From Marisimplicoccus sp965655775 (GTDB lineage Bacteria > Bacteroidota > Bacteroidia > Flavobacteriales > Flavobacteriaceae): a DNA stretch of 29,290 nt. Below, piece by piece: positions 17,109 through 22,323 of this stretch; within the stretch, counting starts at the first letter, position 1, and each line of letters begins with the position of its first letter. The position numbers and the translations under genes were made by a program. The notes under the pieces were generated by a model. The model worked only from the letters and a program-made list of their open reading frames with translations. It was not told the DNA's origin and ran no database searches. The DNA lies in contig CBFHHV010000013.1 of NCBI GenBank assembly GCA_965655775.1, positions 1-29,290 on the forward strand, read 5' to 3'.

Positions 17109-17149
17109 ATTACATAACAGTTTTATTCACGATTAATTAAATTTCGTAA
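17095..17149 (-). promoter_or_regulatory. trp attenuator switch: mutually exclusive 1:2 and 2:3 pairings
   Basis: Three minus-strand hexamers define the switch. Region 1, TTACGA (17149-17144), lies in the Asn-Tyr-Glu codons just after the Trp codons. Region 2, TCGTGA (17132-17127), follows the leader stop. Region 3, TCACGA (17100-17095), is the terminator loop and adjoining stem. Region 2 pairs with region 1 (one wobble) or perfectly with region 3. A ribosome stalled on Trp codons would cover region 1, free region 2 to capture region 3 and break the terminator; a ribosome reaching the stop would mask region 2 and allow termination. The pairings are seen; the mechanism is inferred from classical attenuation. 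Confidence 0.8.
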
Positions 17150-17181
17150 TTCCACCACCAGTATGTATTTAAAATTTTCAT
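17137..17181 (-). CDS. trpL: trp operon leader peptide
   Basis: A 14-codon ORF encoding MKILNTYWWWNYEI. Three consecutive TGG codons (17160-17152) in so short a frame, immediately before an intrinsic terminator and trpE, identify it as the tryptophan-sensing leader. Its ATG shares one base with the TAA of the upstream small membrane gene (TAATG), so it could be translated either from the transcript of that gene by coupling or from its own promoter a few bases upstream. No Shine-Dalgarno is seen. Confidence 0.88.
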   Translation of the reverse strand: MKILNTYWWWNYEI

Positions 17182-17408
17182 TAGGCAAATATAAAATAAA
17201 AACAAAATAAACCAACAGAAACAAAACCTATTATTATAAAGATTGCTGTTGATATAAGTTTTAGATGTTTTTTTGTTCCCTCAGCCATATCCATTGTTTC
17301 GAGTTGAGGCTCATTAACATCTTTGAGTTCATTTATAGATAGAAAAGTTGCTGCAACAACTGCTCCAGTACAAACTAAACCCATTATAAAAATAAATGTA
17401 TCTCCCAT
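17181..17408 (-). CDS. Small two-helix membrane protein of unknown function
   Basis: A 75-residue protein with two strongly hydrophobic stretches (about residues 4-24 and 50-74) separated by an acidic, polar loop (NELKDVNEPQLETMDMAEGTKKH). No family is recognised. It begins one base after the stop of another small membrane gene, and its own stop shares a base with the trp leader peptide start. The trp promoter lies within its last codons. The conserved overlap pattern and clean topology support a real gene; function unknown. Confidence 0.7.
   Translation of the reverse strand: MGDTFIFIMGLVCTGAVVAATFLSINELKDVNEPQLETMDMAEGTKKHLKLISTAIFIIIGFVSVGLFCFYFIFA
17186..17215 (-). promoter_or_regulatory. 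Predicted trp operon promoter (Bacteroidota type)
   Basis: TTG at 17215-17213, a 19-base spacer, then TATATTTG at 17193-17186: an exact match to the Bacteroidota -33/-7 consensus TTG-N19-TAnnTTTG. It lies in the 3' end of the upstream membrane-protein gene. The predicted transcription start falls within a few bases of the leader-peptide ATG (17181), so the leader mRNA may be leaderless or nearly so. Confidence 0.7.
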
Positions 17409-17409
17409 T

Positions 17410-17583
17410 TTACTTGTTTAACATTTGTTTAAAATAACAACCAAATGAAAGAATTGAAGGAACCCATAATCCAACAAATAGTCCCTCATCTTTATAACCA
17501 TAGAACCATAAAGAAACTGATAAGACAAAAGAGATAAATGCAGCACCAATTAAAAAGATATCAGATTTTTGAAAATATTTCAT
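17410..17583 (-). CDS. Small membrane protein of unknown function (57 aa)
   Basis: Begins MKYFQKSDIFLIGAAF, has a first hydrophobic segment (about 9-29), a short charged turn GYKDEG, then a second segment LFVGLWVPSILSFGCYF and a basic end KQMLNK. I do not recognise a named family, though the KDEGLFVGLWVPSIL block looks like a conserved small flavobacterial membrane protein; that is from memory and unverified. It is the first gene of a pair, one base before the 75-residue ORF, and divergent from the rhodanese gene. A TATTTTG box at 17609-17603 on the minus strand is a possible promoter. Confidence 0.7.
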   Translation of the reverse strand: MKYFQKSDIFLIGAAFISFVLSVSLWFYGYKDEGLFVGLWVPSILSFGCYFKQMLNK

Positions 17584-17674
17584 AGATAATTATATTTAAG
17601 CCCAAAATACATAATTAGAATTAAACTAAAAAAAGTATACCTCAAGTTTTTCTTAAAATACTATTTGATTTTCT

Positions 17675-17681
17675 TATTTTG
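17675..17681 (+). promoter_or_regulatory. Possible -7 element for the rhodanese gene
   Basis: TATTTTG, one base shorter than TAnnTTTG, lies 14 bases before the start codon with TTA 19 bases upstream. The same short variant occurs divergently at 17609-17603 (minus strand) before the small membrane genes and before the tRNA cluster. Suggestive only. Confidence 0.3.
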
Positions 17682-17695
17682 CCAAAAAAAACAAC

Positions 17696-18004
17696 ATGAT
17701 TAATCTTACTTCGGATGAACTAATTGAAATATTGGAAAAAGATAAAAATTCATGCTTATTGGATGTTAGAACAGATGATGAATTTGAAGAGTCACATATC
17801 CCTAATTCTAAACTTTTAAATATAAGGGATCCTCAATTATTTATGGATGGTATTCAACAGCTAGATAAAACTAAAAATTATTATGTTTATTGTCACTCTG
17901 GAGTAAGAAGTGTTCAGGCATGTCAAATCATGAAGTCTTTTGGATTTGAAAATCTTTATAATTTATTAGGTGGAATTTCTGAATGGACTGGTCCAAAAAT
18001 ATAA
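17696..18004 (+). CDS. Single-domain rhodanese-like protein
   Basis: A 102-residue rhodanese domain with the structural CLLDVRTDDEFEESHIPNS (20-38) and active-site loop C66-H-S-G-V-R in VYCHSGVRS, ending LLGGISEW. The catalytic Cys is present, so sulfurtransferase activity is plausible; the acceptor is unknown. No signal peptide, hence cytoplasmic, like GlpE. It stands alone between the divergent small membrane genes and the symporter, with about 90 bases before the latter. Confidence 0.92.
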   Translation: MINLTSDELIEILEKDKNSCLLDVRTDDEFEESHIPNSKLLNIRDPQLFMDGIQQLDKTKNYYVYCHSGVRSVQACQIMKSFGFENLYNLLGGISEWTGPKI

Positions 18005-18062
18005 ATTAATCAAACGTTTTATTTTTATTTCTCAATTATTACTCATCTCCTGGGATTTATTT

Positions 18063-18070
18063 TATATTTG
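18063..18070 (+). promoter_or_regulatory. Predicted -7 promoter element for the Na+/alanine symporter gene
   Basis: TATATTTG exactly matches TAnnTTTG, 27 bases before the chosen ATG. TTA rather than TTG lies 21 bases upstream. Because an in-frame TTG (18068) sits inside this box, upstream of any transcript starting from it, it argues for the downstream ATG as the real start. Confidence 0.5.
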
Positions 18071-18097
18071 ACACTTAAAGGTTTTGATTTACAAACT

Positions 18098-19594
18098 ATG
18101 GCTTTACAAGAAAAATTAGGAATAGATGAGAGAATTAATGAAGCATTTCAACCCATATCTAATTTCTGGGAGGGATTAATCCTTCATGAATTTTTTGGAA
18201 CAGGTATACCAACAATAATTTTCCTATTGGTTGGTGGTGCTGCATTCTTTACTCTCTACTTTGGATTTATTAATATTCGTGGATTTGGACTTTCCTTAAG
18301 AACAGTTATGGGAAGATATGATGGACTAGATGAAAAAAGGAAAGGGAGTGGAGAAGTCAGTCACTTTCAAGCTCTAGCAACAGCAGTATCTGGTACTGTG
18401 GGTAATGGTAATATTGCTGGTGTTGCAATGGCTATTGCTATAGGTGGTCCTGGTGCTACCTTCTGGATGATTTTATGTGGACTTCTTGGTATGTCATCAA
18501 AATTTGTTGAATGTACACTTGGGGTTAAATATAGAGATGTTGGAGAGGATGGAACAGTCTATGGGGGGCCTATGTATTACCTCTCAAAGGGATTAAAGGA
18601 GAGAGGTTTTGAAAAGTTTGGTAAAGTTTTAGCAGTAATTTTTGCAGTTTTATGTATAGGTGCTTCATTTGGAGGTGGAAATGCAGCTCAGTCTAATCAA
18701 GCTGCGCTTCAGATGGTTGACCTATTCGGTTTAACAGGTGGTTCAGCTAGAACTATTGTAGGTATTATAATGATGGTTGTAGTGGGAATTATAATAATTG
18801 GGGGTATAAAAAGAATTGCATCAGTAACTGAAAAAATAGTTCCATTTATGGCAGGAATGTATGTCCTTGCATGTCTTTACATTATTTTTTCAAATTTATC
18901 TTTTGTAGATGATGCATTTGCAATGATAATAAATGGAGCATTTGCTCCAACTGCTGTAGTGGGTGGTTTCATTGGAGTTCTAATCCAAGGATTTAGAAGA
19001 GGTGCCTTTTCAAATGAGGCAGGAGCAGGTTCAGCTTCAATTGCTCACTCTGCTGTTATAACAAGTTATCCAGCTTCTGAAGGTTTAGTTGCTTTATTAG
19101 AACCATTCATTGATACTGTTGTAATATGTACTATGACTGCTCTTGTTATTATAATTTTTAACGGAGATAATACATTATTCACTTATGGTAATTTAGTTGA
19201 AGGTTCTTCCGCTGTAATGGTAAATGGTCAACAACTTGAGGGTGCAGGTCTTACATCGGCAGCATTTGCAGAATATATTTCTTTTTCAGGACCTTTTCTT
19301 GCAATAGCAGTTGTATTATTCGCTCTATCAACAATGATTTCATGGTCATACTACGGTCTTCAATCTTGGATGTATGTCTTCGGAAAGGGTAAAATATCAG
19401 ATCTTACTTATAAGTTACTCTTTTTAGTATTTATTGTTATAGGAGCAGCAGGTGATATGTCATCAGTATGGGCATTTTCAGACGCTATGATTTTAGCTCT
19501 TGTTTTTCCAAATATGATTGGGTTATTTATTCTGTTCCCTAAAGTTAAGGAAGAACTTTCTAAGTATGTTAATGTAATTAAAAGCAGAAATTAA
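18098..19594 (+). CDS. Sodium:alanine/glycine symporter (AGCS family)
   Basis: Polytopic inner-membrane carrier for Na+-coupled uptake of alanine or glycine. Signatures are the conserved SHFQALATAVSGTVGNGNIAG (residues about 88-108), CTLGVKYRDVGEDGTVYGGPMYYL, and NEAGAGSASIAHSAV (306-320) followed by EGLVALLEPFIDTVVICTMTALV. About ten hydrophobic segments are visible. The frame is open to a TTG at 18068, but that lies in the predicted -7 box; ATG at 18098 gives 498 residues beginning MALQEKLGIDERINEAF, which resembles flavobacterial homologues just before the first helix. Monocistronic by spacing. The exact amino acid transported cannot be read from sequence. Confidence 0.93.
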   Translation: MALQEKLGIDERINEAFQPISNFWEGLILHEFFGTGIPTIIFLLVGGAAFFTLYFGFINIRGFGLSLRTVMGRYDGLDEKRKGSGEVSHFQALATAVSGTVGNGNIAGVAMAIAIGGPGATFWMILCGLLGMSSKFVECTLGVKYRDVGEDGTVYGGPMYYLSKGLKERGFEKFGKVLAVIFAVLCIGASFGGGNAAQSNQAALQMVDLFGLTGGSARTIVGIIMMVVVGIIIIGGIKRIASVTEKIVPFMAGMYVLACLYIIFSNLSFVDDAFAMIINGAFAPTAVVGGFIGVLIQGFRRGAFSNEAGAGSASIAHSAVITSYPASEGLVALLEPFIDTVVICTMTALVIIIFNGDNTLFTYGNLVEGSSAVMVNGQQLEGAGLTSAAFAEYISFSGPFLAIAVVLFALSTMISWSYYGLQSWMYVFGKGKISDLTYKLLFLVFIVIGAAGDMSSVWAFSDAMILALVFPNMIGLFILFPKVKEELSKYVNVIKSRN

Positions 19595-19617
19595 TAAACT
19601 TATTAAATACAATTATT

Positions 19618-19625
19618 TATATTTG
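19618..19625 (+). promoter_or_regulatory. Predicted -7 promoter element for rpsU
   Basis: TATATTTG, exact match to TAnnTTTG, 21 bases before the rpsU ATG, implying a leader of roughly 15 bases. The -33 TTG is not evident at the usual distance. Confidence 0.5.
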
Positions 19626-19646
19626 CGTTCGAAAAATAAATTTTAG

Positions 19647-19841
19647 ATGTTAATTATACCAATTAAGGACGGCGAGAATATAGACAAAGCTTTAAAGAGA
19701 TTTAAGCGTAAGTTCGATAAAACAGGTGTCATGAGGTCTCTTAGAGATAGAAAACAGTTTGTTAAGCCATCAATTGTTCACAGAACTAAGATCAAAAAAG
19801 CTCAATACATTCAGAGACTTAAGGATCAAGAAAATCTTTAA
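19647..19841 (+). CDS. rpsU: 30S ribosomal protein bS21
   Basis: A 64-residue basic protein with the S21 pattern: DGENIDKALKRFKRKFDKTGVMRSLRDRKQFVKPS and a Lys/Arg-rich C-terminus. In Bacteroidota, S21 helps sequester the 3' end of 16S rRNA, which explains the general absence of Shine-Dalgarno use, as seen through this window. The recombinase gene follows 44 bases downstream, an order (rpsU then a Xer recombinase) familiar from flavobacteria. The upstream sequence GAAAAATAAATTTTAG contains no purine-rich Shine-Dalgarno. Confidence 0.96.
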   Translation: MLIIPIKDGENIDKALKRFKRKFDKTGVMRSLRDRKQFVKPSIVHRTKIKKAQYIQRLKDQENL

Positions 19842-19885
19842 TATCCTTCACTTTTTTTTCGATAACATTGTAACTTAGATGTGAG

Positions 19886-20773
19886 ATGTTAATTGAAAAG
19901 TTTATTGATTATCTACAAATAGAAAAAAACTATTCTTCAAATACATTGACTGCGTATAAAAAAGATTTAATAGAATTTAATAATTTTATTAATGAAAACT
20001 TTGATAAATATCCTATTGAACATGCTGAATATAAGGGTATAAGATTATGGATAGTCGAGTTAGTGAACAAAAATTTATCAAATAGATCAATAAATAGAAA
20101 AGTTTCTAGTCTAAAATCTTTTTACAAATTCTTAGTTAAGACTGATACAATAGGTTCTTCACCACTTTTAGCTCATAGTCCACTTAAACAGTCAAAAAAA
20201 ATTCAGGTTCCTTTTTCTAAGGAAGAAATAAATTCCTTATTAGATAGTGATTCATTTAAAAATAATTTTAGAGGAGTCCTTCAAAAAACTATTATTACAT
20301 TCTTTTATTTTACAGGAGTTAGGCGAATAGAACTTATCAATATTAAAGAATCTGATATTAATATGGATTCCTCAACTATAAGAATTATGGGAAAAAGGAG
20401 TAAGGAGAGAATTATTCCAATGTTACCAAAATTAAAAAAATCAATAGTAGATTATCTTTATTTAAGATCACAAGAATTTAATAAAAAAACTCTCGAATAC
20501 CTTTTTGTTTCAAGGTCTGGTAGCCAACTTTCAGAGAAATATGTTTACAGAACAGTTAATGAATATTTTAAGCTAGTTTCTCCTAAAGTGAAAAAGGCTC
20601 CGCATGTATTAAGACATAGCTTTGCGACTCATTTAATTAATGAAGGTGCAGACATAAATTCAGTAAAAGAATTATTAGGTCATTCAAGTTTATCAGCAAC
20701 GCAAGTCTATAGTCATACAAGTATGGAAAGAATAAAAGAAGTCTTTAAAAACTCACATCCAAGAGCAAAATAA
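19886..20773 (+). CDS. xerC: Xer-type tyrosine recombinase
   Basis: Site-specific recombinase with an N-terminal SAM-like core-binding domain (about residues 1-95) and a catalytic domain carrying the full residue set: R146 in FTGVRRIEL, K170 in the GKRSKER hairpin, H240 and R243 in HVLRHSFATHL, H266 in LGHSS, and nucleophile Y275 in VYSHTS. The 295-residue length and chromosomal setting (after rpsU, before tRNAs) indicate a housekeeping XerC/D resolving chromosome dimers rather than a mobile integrase. No dif-like site or att repeat was recognised nearby. The XerC versus XerD label is uncertain. Confidence 0.9.
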   Translation: MLIEKFIDYLQIEKNYSSNTLTAYKKDLIEFNNFINENFDKYPIEHAEYKGIRLWIVELVNKNLSNRSINRKVSSLKSFYKFLVKTDTIGSSPLLAHSPLKQSKKIQVPFSKEEINSLLDSDSFKNNFRGVLQKTIITFFYFTGVRRIELINIKESDINMDSSTIRIMGKRSKERIIPMLPKLKKSIVDYLYLRSQEFNKKTLEYLFVSRSGSQLSEKYVYRTVNEYFKLVSPKVKKAPHVLRHSFATHLINEGADINSVKELLGHSSLSATQVYSHTSMERIKEVFKNSHPRAK

Positions 20774-20799
20774 TATTTTAAAATTTATTTCTTTTTACT

Positions 20800-20829
20800 T
20801 TGTTTGAGCGGAAAAAAGCTTTTATTTTG
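20800..20829 (+). promoter_or_regulatory. Predicted promoter of the tRNA cluster
   Basis: TTG at 20800-20802, then 20 bases, then TATTTTG at 20823-20829, 20 bases before the first tRNA. The -7 box is one base shorter than consensus. The spacer contains the palindrome AAAAGCTTTT (20814-20823), which lacks a loop and is not a convincing terminator. Confidence 0.45.
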
Positions 20830-20849
20830 CACTCAGTTTTTTATAACAA

Positions 20850-20923
20850 GCCGATGTAGCTCAGCTGGCTAGAGCAGCTGATTTGTAATCAGCAGGTCGT
20901 GGGTTCGAGTCCCTCCATCGGCT
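20850..20923 (+). tRNA. tRNA-Thr (anticodon TGT)
   Basis: Acceptor arms GCCGATG/CATCGGC pair fully with discriminator T at 20923. Anticodon stem GCTGA/TCAGC holds loop TTTGTAA with TGT at 20884-20886, and the T-loop GGTTCGAGTCC is intact. Reads ACA and probably other ACN codons by wobble. CCA is not encoded. First of four tandem tRNAs. Confidence 0.97.
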
Positions 20924-20941
20924 CTTTGAAATCTTGAAATT

Positions 20942-21023
20942 GGGGAGATACTCAAGCGGTCAACGAGAGCAGTCTGTAAAACTGTTGGCTACGCCTTCGT
21001 AGGTTCGAATCCTGCTCTCCCCA
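20942..21023 (+). tRNA. tRNA-Tyr (anticodon GTA)
   Basis: Class II tRNA of 82 bases with acceptor GGGGAGA/TCTCCCC, discriminator A, anticodon loop CTGTAAA (GTA at 20976-20978), and the long variable arm expected of bacterial tRNA-Tyr (TTGGCTACGCCTTCGTAG region). CCA not encoded. Confidence 0.97.
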
Positions 21024-21032
21024 CATCCTAAT

Positions 21033-21105
21033 GCGGGAGTAGCTCAGTTGGTAGAGCGTCAGCCTTCCAAGCTGAATGTCGCGAGTTCGACCCTCGTCTC
21101 CCGCT
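21033..21105 (+). tRNA. tRNA-Gly (anticodon TCC)
   Basis: Acceptor GCGGGAG/CTCCCGC pairs fully; anticodon loop CTTCCAA carries TCC, and the T-arm GAGTTCGACCCTC is intact. Starts 9 bases after the tRNA-Tyr. CCA not encoded. Confidence 0.97.
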
Positions 21106-21115
21106 CAACTTTTTT

Positions 21116-21187
21116 GCCGATATAGCTCAGGGGTAGAGCGTTTCCTTGGTAAGGAAGAGGTCACGAGTTCAAATCTCGTTATTGGCT
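21116..21187 (+). tRNA. tRNA-Thr (anticodon GGT)
   Basis: Acceptor GCCGATA pairs with TATTGGC with one G-U wobble; anticodon stem TTTCC/GGAAG with loop TTGGTAA gives GGT at 21148-21150, reading ACC/ACU. Second threonine tRNA of the cluster, complementing the TGT isoacceptor. Confidence 0.96.
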
Positions 21188-21190
21188 CAA

Positions 21191-21385
21191 CTATAATGAA
21201 GTCTTAAAAATAATTTGGTAGATAAGCAAAAAGGCTCCAAAGATAGCACCACCAAAGTAGACTATTTTCAAAAGTAAAATGAATTTCTTTCCTAGTATAT
21301 TCTCTTTTTCCCACCTCCTTACTATTATTATTGCCACAACAAAAAGTAATATTGAAAATAATGTACCAAACAAGTCAAAAATCAT
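21191..21385 (-). CDS. Small two-helix membrane protein, function unknown
   Basis: A 64-residue ORF with two hydrophobic segments (about residues 4-22 and 36-60) separated by a basic-acidic linker RRWEKENILGKK. No family is recognised. It runs opposite to the tRNA cluster and its stop lies only 3 bases from the last tRNA, so its transcript would run antisense into the tRNAs unless it ends at once; no terminator is visible. Composition and topology favour a real gene. Confidence 0.6.
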   Translation of the reverse strand: MIFDLFGTLFSILLFVVAIIIVRRWEKENILGKKFILLLKIVYFGGAIFGAFLLIYQIIFKTSL

Positions 21386-21456
21386 AAATTAGTAATTATA
21401 AGTATAGCAAATTTAAATTAGAATTTTTTAGATTGACTTACTTATTTGTTAAAAAA

Positions 21457-21612
21457 ATGAGAAAAAATATCAAGTATATAATTATTTTTTTTGTTGTAAT
21501 ATTTATTGATATAATTATAAATATCGGTTTTCTTCTCTATTCTGGAGGTAGTCACAAATCTCAACTTTCATTTATAGATAAATTTTTATTAAAATTGATT
21601 GACTATTTCTAA
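21457..21612 (+). CDS. Short ORF, one predicted membrane helix (51 aa)
   Basis: Starts MRKNIKYIIIFFVVIFIDIIINIGFLLYS and ends with a polar tail ending in LIDYF. One long hydrophobic segment after a basic N-terminus suggests a single-pass membrane peptide with the N-terminus inside. It lies divergent from the 64-residue membrane gene. AT-rich sequence easily produces such ORFs by chance, so this is tentative. Confidence 0.4.
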   Translation: MRKNIKYIIIFFVVIFIDIIINIGFLLYSGGSHKSQLSFIDKFLLKLIDYF

Positions 21613-21670
21613 TTTAAAAATCTAAAATTTTGATTTTAATATTTTTTTTATCAATTTTATGGTAATTAAT

Positions 21671-21739
21671 ATGCTTTTGAAGAAAATATATAATCGCATT
21701 TTTCTCAACCGACTTACTCTTCGAGGTCGGGTTGCATAA
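21671..21739 (+). CDS. Candidate arginine leader peptide upstream of the arg operon
   Basis: A 22-codon ORF (MLLKKIYNRIF... ending LRGRVA) 60 bases before the first arginine gene. Its four Arg codons are CGC, CGA, CGA and CGG; in the following gene all six Arg codons are AGA or AGG. Arg-rich, rare-codon, short and directly upstream of an arginine operon: the pattern expected of a peptide that senses charged tRNA-Arg. No intrinsic terminator follows, so any control would have to act differently from the trp leader. The alternative is that the GC-rich patch is a structural RNA element and the ORF incidental. Confidence 0.5.
   Translation: MLLKKIYNRIFLNRLTLRGRVA
21706..21734 (+). promoter_or_regulatory. 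Hairpin within the arg leader
   Basis: CAACCGACTT (21706-21715) pairs with AGGTCGGGTTG (21724-21734): ten base pairs including one G-U, with one bulged G at 21729, in an otherwise very AT-rich leader. It is not followed by a T-tract. It contains three of the four CGN codons of the leader ORF, so a ribosome translating or stalling there would unfold it. Confidence 0.55.
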
Positions 21740-21799
21740 TTCCCTTTTGATATAGCTTCAATAAGAAGTTAACTTACTTAATCCAATAAAATACAGAAA

Positions 21800-22321
21800 T
21801 TGATAATAAAACTGGCTAATGCCGAACATACAGAATATAGTAAATTAATTAGCAAACTAATAGATGAGTCCGCTAAAATTAGGGGGACAGGAATTGCTAG
21901 AAGATCTCCTACATATATAAAAGAAAAAATTTTATCTGGAAATTCTGTCATCGCATTAGATGAAAATAATTTTGCTGGGTTCTGTTATATTGAAGCATGG
22001 GAGCATGGAGAGTATGTTGCTCATTCTGGATTAATAGTATCACCAAAATACAGAAATATGGGTATTGGAAAAAAGATTAAGAAGAAAGTACTAGAACTCT
22101 CGTTGAAAAAGTATCCAAAATCAAAGATTTTTGGAATAACAACTGGAATGCCAGTTATGAAAATAAATTATGAACTTGGATATAGGCCTGCTCATTTTAG
22201 CGAATTAACTGATGATCCAGAATTTTGGAAAGGCTGTAAGACATGTCAAAACTATGATATTCTCAAAAGAACTGAGTTTTCAATGTGTCTATGTACAGGT
22301 ATGTTATATGATAAAAAATAA
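21800..22321 (+). CDS. GNAT-family N-acyltransferase of the arginine operon
   Basis: Probably the first pathway enzyme, acylating glutamate (acetyl or succinyl), as judged by its position as first gene of the arg operon; Bacteroidota lack classical ArgA there. The acyl-CoA motif is RNMGIG (85-90). After the GNAT fold the C-terminus carries four cysteines in WKGC146-KTC149...MC163-LC165TGMLYD, resembling a metal site. The start is TTG at 21800: there is no in-frame ATG until about residue 88, and a stop lies seven codons upstream, while the resulting N-terminus MIIKLANAEH suits the family. argG follows after 2 bases. Confidence 0.82.
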   Translation: MIIKLANAEHTEYSKLISKLIDESAKIRGTGIARRSPTYIKEKILSGNSVIALDENNFAGFCYIEAWEHGEYVAHSGLIVSPKYRNMGIGKKIKKKVLELSLKKYPKSKIFGITTGMPVMKINYELGYRPAHFSELTDDPEFWKGCKTCQNYDILKRTEFSMCLCTGMLYDKK

Positions 22322-22323
22322 TT

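Noticed and set aside
18068..18097. TTG start ten codons upstream of the symporter ATG
   Set aside because: The TTG lies inside the predicted -7 promoter box (18063-18070) and so would not be on the transcript; the N-terminus from ATG 18098 suits the family.
19886..20773. Tyrosine recombinase next to tRNAs as an integrative element
   Set aside because: The recombinase follows rpsU as in flavobacterial housekeeping loci, no direct repeat of a tRNA 3' end was found, and no cargo or phage genes are present.
20814..20823. Palindrome AAAAGCTTTT as a terminator after xerC
   Set aside because: There is no loop and no GC-rich stem; it lies in the spacer of the predicted tRNA promoter.
21740..21799. 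Intrinsic terminator downstream of the arginine leader ORF
   Set aside because: Only weak AT palindromes (AAGTTAACTT) are present, with no GC stem followed by a T-tract; classical attenuation cannot be claimed there.
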